Assembly: GCA_030848705.1 (NCBI GenBank)
Contig: CM061244.1
Coordinates: 49,703,190 to 49,767,189 of the forward strand
Reading direction: 5' to 3'
DNA: 64,000 nucleotides
Origin: Heracleum sosnowskyi
Lineage: Eukaryota; Streptophyta; Magnoliopsida; Apiales; Apiaceae
The notes under the pieces were generated by a model, which was not told the DNA's origin, did no database searches, and saw only the letters and a program-made list of their open reading frames with translations. This document shows positions 35,135 through 47,609 of the stretch, one piece after another (the first letter of the stretch is position 1; every line of letters starts with the position of its first letter). Made by a program: the position numbers and the translations under genes.

Positions 35135-38100
35135 TGTGACGCCCTCCAAACCCGGGGTACAGATTTGAGGAGTCATCCGACCAACGGAATACTATTTAAC
35201 ACATGCATAATATATTTAAAGACACAAATACCCCTTGACCAAGACCGCATCCAGATTATGGCAATGAACACAAGCTACTACAATCTTTTATTAATACAAT
35301 ACCAGTTTTATCAGAGTTATTACATCACAACCAAAGTTCAAATCTAGACATCTAATCTAGAAAAGCAAAACAACAACTACCCTGCCAATGACAATTACAC
35401 GAGGGGCTCTCCTGGCTGCTGGTGAACTATCGGTCACGCTATGTCGACTCATACTCTCGCTTCACTGGAATAGGGTTAGAAAAACAACAAGCAAGAGTGA
35501 GCCAAAATTGCTCAGCAAACATCAATGAATCATTTCTATCACAGTTGTAAGGATATGAATTTATGATATCAGAATCAACAATATTTAGCTAACACATGCT
35601 TTGTATCAATAACAATGGAAGAAAAGAATTAGAATTTGGCTTATACATTTTATTCAAATCAAAGGTTGTGCTGCTGGCCAGCCACGCATCAACCCCGGAC
35701 TAGCTCATGTCATAGTCCTCTACTGGATCCTAGGCCAATTTGGGCCTTAACTTATTCTGACCATGAATATGGCCCGACCAATTACTGGTCCATTTTTAAA
35801 AACACATGCCAAATCTATAATAGGGTATAAACAATAACATGCTCAATAAGATAAACTGAATGTTTAGTAATTGCAAAAGAGCTTCAACTGTTCAGTATCA
35901 AATGAAGATCGAGAAATAATCATGGAGTAATTTCAATGGTACGGTGTACTCATTCAATAAGGGAATCAATAATGGTAGTCGATAATCAATGACCGTAATC
36001 AATAGTCAAGATGGAAGTCAAATAATCAATGGTTGTCAATGATAATCAAAGGATGATAAACAATAACAATAGGTGGTAAACAATAATCAAGTGAATTGGA
36101 AATAAGGGTTTCCGATGCAGAACAAATCAAAGAATCAAGAATCTCTAAGGAAATGGAATCAGTTGTCCAAATGCGGTTAAAGGATTGATAATTTGAATTG
36201 TTCTGGGGATAACGGTATTCAAGTAATCAAGACAATAATACATTTTTATCACAAGTAAAGGCACAGATACTTGCCTGGTCTAAGCTGCTGTTGGATCGAC
36301 TCTGCTCACTCTACTTTTCCCTTTCCCTTGCTCCGGGAACTCGATTCTATAATTAAACAACTCATCACAATAAGTCTAACTATTTTCGTTCTACTCTCGA
36401 CACTTATTCAATCAATAATCACATTTAAACAAGTAACCGGTTACGTATCGGACGTCCGGTATAATTTACGATATTTAAAACTCAGATATTTGCCCTAGTA
36501 CGGGCATATACAGACTATAAAACACAACACACAATTAATATGAACCATATAGCACTTATAAAAATTTTTAAAACATCATACGAAACTTATTTGAATTTTA
36601 GATAAGTCACGATTAATTTTTAAATCAAAAATCGGATTTTTAAATCCAATATAAACATTTAAATACAAATAAATCAATTAATAAAATTAATTGACACTCT
36701 TTAAATACTCAAACTATTTTTAAATAAATAAATAGGCTTGAAAATAATTAAACTGAATTTTTAATTAATTAAATCCAATTAATAATTAATTTTTAAGAAT
36801 TAATTGATTAAAAGAATTAACCAATTAATTATTAATTAAAAATAATTAAAATAATTAAGTTTAATCAATTTTCGGATTTAAAATAATAAATATAATTTAT
36901 CAGAATTTTTCTGATATTAAAATATATTTTTAAAATAAAAATATGAATTTTTAAAGTTTTTAAACTATTTTCGAATTAATTTTAAAAATAAAATCCAAAA
37001 ACAATTTTCAGAAAATGAATTAGGGTTTTGAAGATTGAAACCGGGTCGAAAAATCGGGTAAACGGGTCGGGATGAACTGGAACGGGTCGCCAAGAACTCG
37101 CCGGAAATTTTCCAGAATCCGGCGACCAGCCCAGAATCCGGCGACCAAAATACACGTTAAAAATTGGGGATTTTTATATCAAAACGTTCCAAATAAACAC
37201 AGCAACTCATTCCGATCAAAAACGTACCAAAAGCATCGCCGGAATCAAAAACCCGACTATTTTCCGGCGAGCTTAAACAAATTTTCCGATCTGTAAAAAT
37301 CCTACATGAAACTCTACGTTCTTTATGTTAAAATGAAGCTAAGAACACATACAATGAAAGCCCTCTACCAAAAATAATGTCAGATCATTCATATGAACGG
37401 ACTATTCAAAAGGAGAATTCGGGTCAAAAACCCGAAAATCAAACCCATCAAAATCGAACATAAACATGAAATTAAAGCATGGATTCTTGCTAATTAGAAC
37501 CCTAGGAACATGTTAGAAGCAACCAATTGAACGGAGAATCAACAGAATGAAAATCCCCAAATTAATCAAGAACCCTAATTAAATTCGAATATTGAAAAAT
37601 TCATAATAAATCGAAAAATTACCAGATGATGATGAGGTTGGAAGATTCTGAAACTAGAGATCAAGAGCTTTGATTTGAGTACAAGAACTTCAGATTTGGA
37701 TTTCAATAACACCTCGAACGAATAGTTTGATTATTCAAGAACACGAAGAACACATTTCTGAAATTTTTACTTTTCGATAATTCGCAATGCAGATTATGAA
37801 GGTTATAAGGTACGATTCGTCTTTATATATTTTTGGAAAAATAATACCCTAAGGAACACTTTTGGATCGTTATAGATCCACTGGATCGTTTAAAAACCCT
37901 AATTAGGTTAAAATACGTTTTACGAGAAGATAATCATCTACAAGGATTGATAATTATCCAAATCAATACATATCATTATATAACTAATGCTCAAGAATAC
38001 TGGGGCTATAACAAATGAAATACTGGTACAAAACGATATATCCGTCCCCTTAAGCAATTAGGGTTCGGAACAATTTTTCCCTTTTTGAACAAAACGAATT

Positions 38101-38406
38101 ATTCTTGCAGAATCAAATAAGTAGGAATGAAATGATACGAATATCTCTCCCGATAATGATTCGAATACGAAAGACGAAGAGATAATAATTAATGTACGAA
38201 ATTCCAATGGGGCCCTTAAATTATCAAAACGGGGCTCAGATTTGAAGAAAATTCCAAATGACGAAATATTTGAAAGGGGCTTTCGACTCACCATTTAGCA
38301 CATAATCACACCACAATTATCATTTAATAATATTCCAATATTCCATAATAAATATTTTAGATTAAATATATCATTTAATCAAATAATAAAATTCACGGAT
38401 ATTACA
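35135..38406 (-). mobile_element. S2: solo gypsy LTR (3,272 bp) inside element G
   Basis: Starts TGTGACGCCCTCC and ends GGATATTACA, with a perfect target duplication CTCTG at 35130-35134 and 38407-38411. No coding or primer site is seen. The opening resembles S1 and G (pyrimidine-rich run then CCGGGGT), but the body differs, so it is another gypsy family. It holds a degenerate AATCAATGG-type repeat around 35930-36110, an AATTAATT-rich tract around 36650-36990 and a CCGGCGA-containing patch at 37100-37270. Orientation is inferred from the opening. Confidence 0.93.
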
Positions 38407-38411
38407 CTCTG

Positions 38412-40183
38412 GCACAAGTGAAACTGAATATGGTTTAGCACAAGTGTTATAAAACAACTTCGAAGAGGGAATATACCCTTTATCAGAATTCTTTCCTGGA
38501 GAGAGGTCAAGATAGATCATAGATTGGGGAAGTATCCCACATAATTTGCAAATGGGGAGGGTATTACCAAGGTCTCTACGGATGCCTTTTTCATCGGCTC
38601 CTCTAATGGATAATCGTTCAATTCCGAAGCTTTTCTTTTCCACGCATCCTAAGGTGTTCGATACTTACGTCATTGCCGACTTATAATAGTCGCTAAGAAT
38701 TACACCATCAACATTTGCAATCGCAGGGAGTTCTATTCGACTCGGCGCAAACATCTCAAGTAAGCGTTCTATTCTAGAAGAAGACTTCGATACCGTGGTC
38801 GCCCGTAGCAATGACAATTCCACATGTCGACTGGGCGGTACTTCGGAAGATCGTTAGAAACTACAAGATTAAATCTGGTCTCTATTTCAATCATCCTTAT
38901 ATCCAATATTCCTTCTCCCATATCAATCCTGTGTGCTACATAAGCTTAACACTTTTGGCACAATAGCCTTTTCATTTAAGTCAATCCCGGAACTTCTCAG
39001 TCCGTCTTGGTTCTTAAATATATTTCGCCTTTACCGTCCAATCTCAACTTCATCATTTTATCTCTACAATCAATTATAGCAATCAGGGTATGTCCACCAA
39101 CCCATATAACGGCTATCTTATCCAATCCACAGGGTTCGCTCTAATTTCCACTCTCTTTGGTGACATCCTCTGATAATCAGAAAGACAAGGTTTGCCAAAG
39201 TTTGCTGAATTTCTTTCTAAAATCAGGGAAACTTGATCAATCTATTTACCTACTAGTAATGCTCGGATCTGATTTCCGACCTTTCTGTTCTATCCTCATA
39301 ATTCCTTCCTAGTTTCCTGAGGGTGGTAAATCTCGTTCTCGATTTCGCCTTAGCGTGCTTGTCTTGCAATAACATTTGCATGGTACATATACCCAAAATT
39401 TTCCTTGAGATAATAAAATCCCTCAATGATGTAATAGACACTATTTCCAATGGAATCGCTGGTCGTGGGGATTGAAACCTCATAGCCAAAGCAATTCCTT
39501 TCACTATTCTAGGCAACTAAGTACCCTTGATCGTTCGTGAAAATCTGAAAATCTTGGTTCTTACGTATGCCTCCTCCTTATGGGCAACTATAACCGACTA
39601 CGAGTAACAGGTTTCGTTCAAGTCGAATCAATCCACTGATACTGGCTATACTGCCTCTACCTCTTCTGCTTTGGAGACTCTACTCCATTTTCTTTGTCAT
39701 ATCTCTTGATGAATCATGAACGATCCTTAAACTCTCGTCTCGTCACTTATTTATCCCTTGAAGGTTCATCCGGTCTTATTATTATACCTCAAGTAACACA
39801 CTACATCTTTATCAATCAACACGTCCTTTACAAGATTCTTTCCTTGACCCACTATGGGGTCTTCCTCTAGATCCTCCTATCGATCTTCCTTTATCGGGTC
39901 TCCGTCCATTTCACGGAACGCATCATCAATTGCCTACTCGAAGGCCTCGGGGTCTGGTATCTCAGAATCCCATCCATCTATAACTCATACGAATCGAAGT
40001 GATTAACCATGAAGTCCTAAGTACGGTTTCCAAAAGAAGTCCCCTCTCATGCTTCATCTTAAACAGTCAGGGTCATGTCCTCTAACCCGACTACGAACTC
40101 AGTTTGAGCTCTAGATGTTCTTATCATTCTTAAGGGTATTGTAAGACTCGATCTCCTATCGTTTCTGAGGACTGTAACCTAAC
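38412..40183 (-). pseudogene. Element G leader and 5' gag remnant
   Basis: Runs from the primer site to S2. Fragments of an acidic protein segment can be read on the minus strand around 40010-39790, and a cysteine-containing stretch (CKLCG) near 38560. All are broken by stops. I cannot define exact borders. Confidence 0.45.
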
Positions 40184-40195
40184 GCTCTGATACCA
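40184..40195 (-). other. Primer binding site of element G
   Basis: The minus strand reads TGGTATCAGAGC, complementary to initiator methionine tRNA, four bases from the LTR edge at 40200. Confidence 0.93.
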
Positions 40196-40199
40196 TCTC

Positions 40200-43100
40200 T
40201 GTAACAGCCCCAAATCCGGGGTCAAGGATTTAGGGTCATCACGATCCATGTACTCCTTGCCTTACCTGTATTACTCACACCATTCATATTTCACCTGCTC
40301 ATGACCCCACAATATATGTCTCACACACACACACACAGGTTAGAGTCTCAGAAACGACACAATACAACAATTGCGGAATAACTAACTTTTATTACAATAC
40401 CCAAATGTCTTTTGAATCTGTTACTGATACAATTTCTAAGTATTGTTACATTACCAACTTAGCCTTCTGATGCTCACAATCCTCTAATACCATTCATGTC
40501 TATACATAAGTTGAATACCAGAAGCCGTAGCCTGATTCAATTGGTTCGTACTACTCTCGGGATCGCTGCTAGAAACTGTTTAATGGAAACGCCTTGCGAG
40601 GTATGTGCCGTCCCATTGGCATCCTGCTTCGCTGCTATATAATATATAAAATAATAGCAAGAGTGAGCGATAGCTCAGCAAGGTAATGAAAGTATGGCCT
40701 AATTATGCCCTTAATTCAACCCAGAAATAAAGCGGGTATACGACAATAATTTGTCAAAATATTTCGATACTGAAATCATTTCCTTATAGGAATGTATTCC
40801 AAAAATAGTACCATTACTATACTTCAAATATCATTTCAGAATACTCTGCAACTTTCGATATTCATACTATGAACAAAGTTCTAGTATAGTATAAAAGCTG
40901 AAATAATAAGATAACTCAGTATATCCTTTCCGTAAAATATCTGCTATATAAAATATAAGCAGACTATCAACATATACTTGAAAGATGAAGTTATAAGGAA
41001 AATTCAATATCATCTTTCATATCAAACATTTACCTCATATCATAATCTGGAAATAAATACAATGTAAAATATTTCCAATCCATTTTCGAAACTCAACTGA
41101 TTCCATATACCTTTTTCAAAACAATCATATACCTTTCGTAATTTCATATGATTTCTCATAACTCATATACTGGAATAAACTTGAATACTCTTGAGTAAAC
41201 TTTCTTTTTCTGAAAACTTGCATAGAACTGAATGACTGGAATAAACTTTCTTTTCTGAAAACTTGCATAAAACTGAGTAACTGGAATAATTTCTCTTTCT
41301 CTGAAAACTTGCACAAAATGTGCTCTTTCATGAATAGTGAACTGTAGATGGAGATGCTAGGCGCCGAGGATACCCCTGCGATGATCAGTCGCAAGCTGTA
41401 TCCCCCTGCTGTTTTTCTACGTAGAAGGGAAGATAATCAGTCTCACACCGACTTACTTCCCCCCCAATCGGTTGTAGGCAGAAAGAACAGACCCGTTCAT
41501 AGACGGTCGATTCTGTTACTCTCCACTTATCCTACGGTCGGGCACTGATAATCATCTAAGGGAAGAACAGACCCGTTCACCAGTTCGTCGGCCATATTGT
41601 AATTCCCTTAGGGGACCGGCGCTACTCAGTCCCTTACATATCTCCAAGTTCGAGTAAATCCATAACACTGAAACATAAAGTTCCTTTCCCTTTTTCCCCA
41701 AGTATACAACTCCACAAAGTAGTCGTATCTGGTTGGAAAGGAAATTCACTCATATTTCCCAGGCTGATGCCTGTTAATGGATATCACTGATTTCACTGAT
41801 CTTACTTCTCGAGTTTTGAGGAAGTAATCAAAATCATTTTGATGGTAGTATATCAGACTGATAATTTCATTGATTTAAAAAGATTTAGGACCGGGCAGTC
41901 TACTGGAAACAAGCATAAAATCTTGAGAAAGGTTCCATGCATCTTTGTAGTTTGAGCGAACATTTAAGTCTTTCTGAATATAGACTTAAAAGGGAAATAG
42001 ATTTGGGAACCTTCTCTAATTATGTTTATAATTGACTAAATAAAACTTTATTAGCTATCTAGGGTTTAAAATAGTTTTCACAAAATATTTCTTTAAGAAG
42101 TAGGGCTTTAAATAATTAATGCAAACTATATTTAATATAGAATATTTATTTAGAAATAATTTCTAAGTACTCTCTTAACAAAAGGGTAGATAATAACTAT
42201 TCATCGTATATTTAAATATACCCTTAATAGATTAAACTCCAAATAGTCTTTAGTTTGTAAATCATTTATCGGGATTAATTATAATAACACAATAAAATAA
42301 CCCTAGATAGCAACTGATACCATTCCCGGTCCATAGCGTATGTACAGAGTATATACCCCCTCCTGAGGGTTTTTCTTAACATATCGGCTTATAGATATTG
42401 CCGTATCCATAGCTTATAAGTTCAACTCATATCAATAACTTTTAATTAACATCATAGATAACATTTTGAAAACATAAACATATAGCATATATCTCAAAAC
42501 CTTTTATTCGTCACCACAACAGTTTAAAAAAAAGTATAGGTTTGAAAACTTGCCTCTATCCCATGCATATATTATATCTCAACATTTTTAATACCGTTAC
42601 ATCTATATACGATGTAAGGTTTGAAAATATGCATCTATCATATCATATGCGTCATCAGTATAATGTAATCTGAAATACAGCATGGGATTAGAAAACTTGC
42701 ATCTAGTATATGCATACTTCAAAATATGGTTTTAGAAACTTGCACGATACTTGGAACAAAGAATATATATACATAGATATATTTTTGAATCAACAAGTAC
42801 TAAACATTCGAAAATATGACCACTCTAACAATAGAGTAAGGGTTAGTAAACTTGCCTGATGCTCGAGAAGTGGCAGGGGTTCGCGACGATGCCGGACAAT
42901 CTAGACAAAGTCAAAGAAACGCACGATTAATCCCCTGGATAATCCACTTGTACTCAATGCTTAAACACGTAAGCGAAACACAACCAAGGAATTACTAGCT
43001 CGTTATAGGCTCATACTAAGTCCATGTTTAATCGACAATTACTTAAATCGTAGGTTTAGTCCGAAATCGATCCTCGAATACAAGTTATACCTAACCATTT

Positions 43101-44791
43101 ACAACATTGGTTTCTAAGCCATGTTCTTAGTGGTTTTCACTTGCGCGACCTCGACTAAAACATTTTTATAAAATCGAAATATAATCTTTTTAATCCGAAT
43201 ATTTTTCGTGAGCCTTCCTAACTGTCTCTAGCATTATTGCTCAAAGTTTCACATTTTAATATGGCTTCTAAGTGGTCCAAATGTAGCCTCAAAGTGACTG
43301 ACCAGAGAGGGGTTGTTCCTCCGAACGACGTTTACTAAAACTCACTTTTCTCTTAAACCGTAATTCGTATAGACATGATCTTTATACCAAAATAACCCTT
43401 AAAACAAGGCCTACATGTTCATGGGCAGTGTTGCCCAAAAATATTCCAAGACCAGTTCGTAATTCTTGCTCCAAACAGCCTTAAATCAAATGGGCATTAC
43501 GACGGCTATAATCGCAACGTTTCCCGGTTTTTTGTTATGTCAAAACCTCTTAAAACCAAATGAATTCAACAACCCAACAACTTTTACAACATAACCAGTT
43601 CATATACTTCAAGAACACATCACCAACATCAACCAACAACAAGTATTCATCAAAAATTAACCATACATACTCCAAATTCCATAAACACGCTTATTCTTAA
43701 ACATTACTAGAAACTTCACTTAAATCTCAACATAAATCAAATGGGTGGATGAGTGGTATACCTTCCTTGAATCCTTAAACACACCACAAGAGCTTGTAAG
43801 CCTTAAGAGAGTCTTTATCCATGGTTATCATCCTTAAACTTGCAAAAGAAAATCAAGAACAAGTTATGAATTCTCGGAGTTACTATACACCGGTTTAAAG
43901 AACTGGACAAATGAAGGTCTTACCTTGCTCAAATGGAAGACACTTGTGAAATAGGAAATGTAGGTTATCTCAGGACCTTTCCAACAAGCTATAGATCGCC
44001 ATTTTCCACCGAGAAATGAAGGCGTTATGATCTTTACAATCCGGCAGTCTGTTTTTGGCCGAAAATGAAGAAATGAATTTGTTTTTCTTTTTTTTTTTGG
44101 GTTTTGGCTTTTGACTTGATTAATGATAATGCTGATTTTTGTGTTAAAAGAGTGGTGAGTCATAGCTCTAAGGCTCTCTCCTTGTGACACTTGTCCAACA
44201 TGCATTGGCTTAGATAAAGTAGCTTTACTGGTTCGCTTTCCTTTCACATGGATGATCCAAATGTTGCATTTCTCGAATTAATCTTGTTACATGTTACTTC
44301 CATGTCTATATTTAATCCTGTAAATGTTGTCTTGTCCCTCTTGAAATGATTCGAAATATTTTCCAAAAAGAGCGAATAAAACTCAACGCGATGCTCGCAG
44401 TGAATAGTAACTATTCACTATTTATTCTAACAATCGAATCCTTAAATCGACTTTAATAAAATAATAAAATTCCAAAATATTAAATCCTCAATTCCTCAAT
44501 TTTAATATCTCATTTCTTGAATATAATAATATATAATTCGCTGCCCGGTCAAATACTACACCAAAATAATTTTTGGAATTTCTGAATTCCGATCGTCTTT
44601 GCATTCCCTTATTTACTCCGTAGATCACTAATATGACTTCGGAATATCCACACTACGTCTCATACATAGGTGGCATGAAAAATTTTCTTAACCCTCAAAA
44701 TCACTATTCATCCACCAAATTCACTATTCACTGATGCACTTAATCATAATAAGAAAAGTTTTAAATTTTTCCAAAAATTCGGGTTATTATA
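40200..44791 (-). mobile_element. 5' LTR of element G
   Basis: Same length as the left LTR. It is followed by target duplication CATGT (44792-44796), after which A's ORF3 resumes in frame. Confidence 0.95.
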
Positions 44792-44796
44792 CATGT

Positions 44797-45517
44797 TCTG
44801 GCATACAAAGCTGTGAGAGATGAAGAATTCTATCAGAAATTTGGGGAATGGTCAATGTTTGATGATGCTGATATTGCTCACTTGCTCGAATACTCTGAAG
44901 AAGAAATAGCTGAGTATGAAAATGATCTTCCTGAAGAAGAGGTGCAATCCCAACCAAGTAATGAAGGATCTTCAAACCCTACAGGAAGATAAACCACTGA
45001 AGATATGGAAGATGCATTCTTGAACAAAAGCAGAGAAGCCAACAAGGTAGAGAGTGAAGGACCCAATTATCAATCCTGTATGCTTGAGAATCCTCTGAGA
45101 ATCAAGTTCATATGGGAAGAGATTCCAGTGAGAAGCTTTCATAAACTTAAAACCAGTGCTCTAAAAGACTTACTCTACTTGGTGATTGGATCAATTCATC
45201 CATTAGAACAGCAATGCTCGTCTGAGATTGAGGGCATTCTTCAAAGGAGAAAGGGTGAAGACTCAAAGCTGGATAAGTCAAGGAGAAAAACTCTGAATGC
45301 ATACCCTGGAAGTAGATTCAAAGACTTTAATGGCACACTGAAGTTCAAAACTCATGCATTTGGCAGAGACTTATGGATGGATCTTCAGGATGCTAGAGTA
45401 TGCCTCTCCAAGACTGTTCAGAAGCACATTGATGAGATTGAAGATGAGGCTATCACTCCTGATGAAATAGCACTGGTGGAAGGACTCAGAGAAGTTCTTA
45501 AAGAAGCTCTCAACTGA
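44797..45517 (+). pseudogene. Element A ORF3, 3' part
   Basis: Joins 27661 to 44797 in the same frame once G is removed: the codon GTT spans the junction, followed by LAYKAVRDEEFYQKFGEW. The segment is acidic (DDADIAHLLEYSEEE), has an in-frame TAA at 44990, then continues through EDAFLNKSREANK and SFHKLKTSALKDLLYL to a Lys/Glu-rich end, EVLKEALN, with TGA at 45515-45517. With the 5' part it gives about 1,670 codons, far longer than usual for this position. No domain is recognised. Confidence 0.8.
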
Positions 45518-45642
45518 GAGAATGAAGCAAGACAGAAAAGGAATTCTGAAGCTAAGTAAAAAATCCTTTGTCAATTCTGATCTTGTTAGTTAAGTTGTCA
45601 GCATGTATTAATTGTAAATTTGTTGTTATTGTCCATAAAAAC

Positions 45643-45656
45643 AAATTGGGGGAGAA
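45643..45656 (+). other. Polypurine tract of element A
   Basis: AAATTGGGGGAGAA immediately before the LTR start at 45657. Confidence 0.9.
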
Positions 45657-46700
45657 TGTTAGGATTTATGGGTGATAGCTATGAGACAACTTAACTAGAT
45701 ATTTCATGTACTTAATTTTATTAAGTATGAACATACTGTCACAGCTAGAGTATGTCTATATAACCGTTTTTGTTTGCTGCAAATAAGATTCTAGTACATC
45801 TTGGTAGAAGTTCATTTATTTGTTCAAGCCTCAAGAAGTGCTCAAGATGAACAGCAAGAATAAATATTACTGTCACAGCGTTGACAGTAAGGTTACTTGA
45901 AGACAGCATGTTGCAAGTCACGACAGTACATTCACTCTGACAGCAACATTGACGGAAGCCCTTGGACAACAACTTTATCTTAGCCTGACAGCAAGCTTGG
46001 AAATCCTGACAGCACCTTCTGCGGGGATTTCTTACTGTCACCAAAAGTGCATTCCTGTGACAGCAAGCTCAGCCATCAAGATACTGTCATGAAGGGATAG
46101 CATTTGTATTGGGGAACAACCCAGTCAAACTTGTGACAGTTTGGATGTTCAAGAAACAGGCGTGTTGCAGTATCCCAATACTGTAACAGGTCTGCAAGAC
46201 TACGACCGAAGCTTGAGAGATCACATGACAAAGCTCACCAATTCCAGAGTATGACAAATCCACATCTACTGAATTGTGTTAGCTTAAAATAGAATGTTTC
46301 TAGATTGCTTTGCTATGTACTAATAAGCTGTTTGTATAGCAATTTAGGAAAGAATCACGGGTAGGCAATTTGTAAGAAGCTGCCACATGAAAATGACAGC
46401 AGCTTCACAAGACCCGTGTTGATAGTGATAGGTTTAGCTTACTTAGTCTATCGCTCAATACATTCTCTGTAATCACTCGAAAAACCGAAGCTCAAGAAAA
46501 CAAACATTTTCTTGAGGTTGTAGCAACCCATTACAAAATAAATAAAACATTTATTTTGTGAGAATTACTCGTGTGTCTACTTGTGTTTGCACTAGATAAA
46601 CTGATAATCATAAATCTTAGTTTTTGTTGTTGGAACATAGATTGAGATTTATCAGTATTGCATTCAACCCCCCCCCCCCTGCAATAGTCAAGGACCAACA
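45657..46700 (+). mobile_element. 3' LTR of element A (1,044 bp)
   Basis: Starts TGTTAGGATTTATGG and ends GGACCAACA. It has a C12 run at 46668-46679, as in B and C. It is packed with CTGTCA/TGACAG words: eleven by eye between 45735 and 46400. These include a perfect inverted pair TTACTGTCA (45867-45875) / TGACAGTAA (45882-45890). A TATA-like TATATAA lies at 45757-45763. A perfect 10-bp hairpin CAAAATAAAT / ATTTATTTTG lies at 46534-46558. The other LTR of A is outside the window. Confidence 0.93.
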
Positions 46701-47609
46701 GTATAATATTAAAATAATGAAAATATTAAACAATTGCACTTTTTATATATTTATTCAGAATTTTCGTGAATGATCAAAACGATACGAAAAATCCAAGAAA
46801 AAACTTACGTTAGAAATATTATTATTTATTTTATTTATAATCATATTTCATAGAATGTTTTTAAAAAATTCAGAAAAATATTATAAGACGGTTGCGAAGC
46901 GCGGCTTAGTAAACTAATATCAGATAAAATAAATTAGTTGCCCATATTTTTAAATAATTATTTTTTATTACTTGCATGTCTTATTAATAGAGCTTATTTA
47001 TCGAATATTTACAAAACTATTTTTCAATTTCAGTTTCAATTTCAATTTCAATTAAATAAGGAAAATACTATAGGCACAAAATTTGTTCCCAAAATTCTTC
47101 CCAAATACACATGACAACTCCTGATTCGTTGTAATAATAAATGGATGCCCTGCATTCACATCAACACCAATCGAAACATTCTAAACTGTCACATCACCCA
47201 TGCCAATATGCCATATCATTTGATAATAATTTTTTGTACCAAATTTTGTGGGTCCGGCACTACTAGTTAAATAACAGCAGAATGGCAGTTAGTTTTTCAT
47301 CAACCTGTCATTTATTACGACATCTTTGCATCCAATGAGAAAACGCCACGTCATCAATATCTCCTGCAGAATAAAAGTTATAAATGGTACACACACAACA
47401 CAATTACATACACACATGTACACAGAAAAGAAGAGGAGAGTTGTACTTATTCTCCTCTCTGTCCTCATCAAAATTCTTTGATTTGTACTCTTCCTTTCTA
47501 TCTCTAAAATACACACACTCCATGGATGTGGTCCTGTTTCTTTTGTTATTATACACACAATTATAAAAATCTCATCTTTCTATATACAGAAATCTTTATA
47601 TGTATTTTT
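46701..47609 (+). promoter_or_regulatory. Upstream region of the 47610 gene
   Basis: AT-rich DNA between A's LTR and the gene. It holds a short (TTTCAA)n tract near 47021-47052, a bZIP-type CCACGTCA at 47346-47353, a TATA box TATAAAT at 47379-47385, a CA-rich stretch, and a CT-rich 5' leader (about 47440-47520). The transcription start is inferred near 47410. Confidence 0.55.

Larger units (their letters stand above)
27662..44791 (-). mobile_element. Element G: Ty3/gypsy retrotransposon with 4,592-bp LTRs, minus strand
   Basis: LTRs are at 27662-32253 and 40200-44791, both 4,592 bp, starting TGTAACAGCCCC and ending GGGTTATTATA (so TG...TA rather than TG...CA). The target duplication CATGT is at 27657-27661 and 44792-44796. 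The primer site, on the minus strand at 40195-40184, fixes orientation. By eye the LTRs differ at about 30 sites plus a CA-repeat and a T-run length change, roughly 0.7 percent. The interior (32254-40199) contains solo LTR S2 and only decayed fragments of gag and pol, shorter than a complete chromovirus. It interrupts A's ORF3. A Tekay-like chromovirus is my best guess. Confidence 0.95.
9748..46700 (+). mobile_element. Element A: Sirevirus-like Ty1/copia retrotransposon, 3' part, plus strand
   Basis: Its pieces are 9748-11138, 20202-27661 and 44792-46700. Removing D and G (each with one target-duplication copy) restores a single pol frame across the D junction and a single ORF3 frame across the G junction, which shows they are insertions into A. 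Order: end of protease, integrase, reverse transcriptase, RNase H, spacer, ORF3, polypurine tract, 3' LTR. Gag, the start of pol and the 5' LTR lie left of the window beyond B. The bases after the 3' LTR (46701-46705, GTATA) should be one copy of its target duplication. It is dead, carrying many nonsense codons. Confidence 0.92.

Noticed and set aside
35135..38406. S2 as part of element G's own interior
   Set aside because: It has TG...CA ends and a perfect CTCTG duplication, and G's sequence resumes on both sides, so it is a later insertion.
46880..46925. Possible Helitron end (GCGAAGCGCGGC near CTAA)
   Set aside because: The hairpin is short and imperfect, and no partner end was found.
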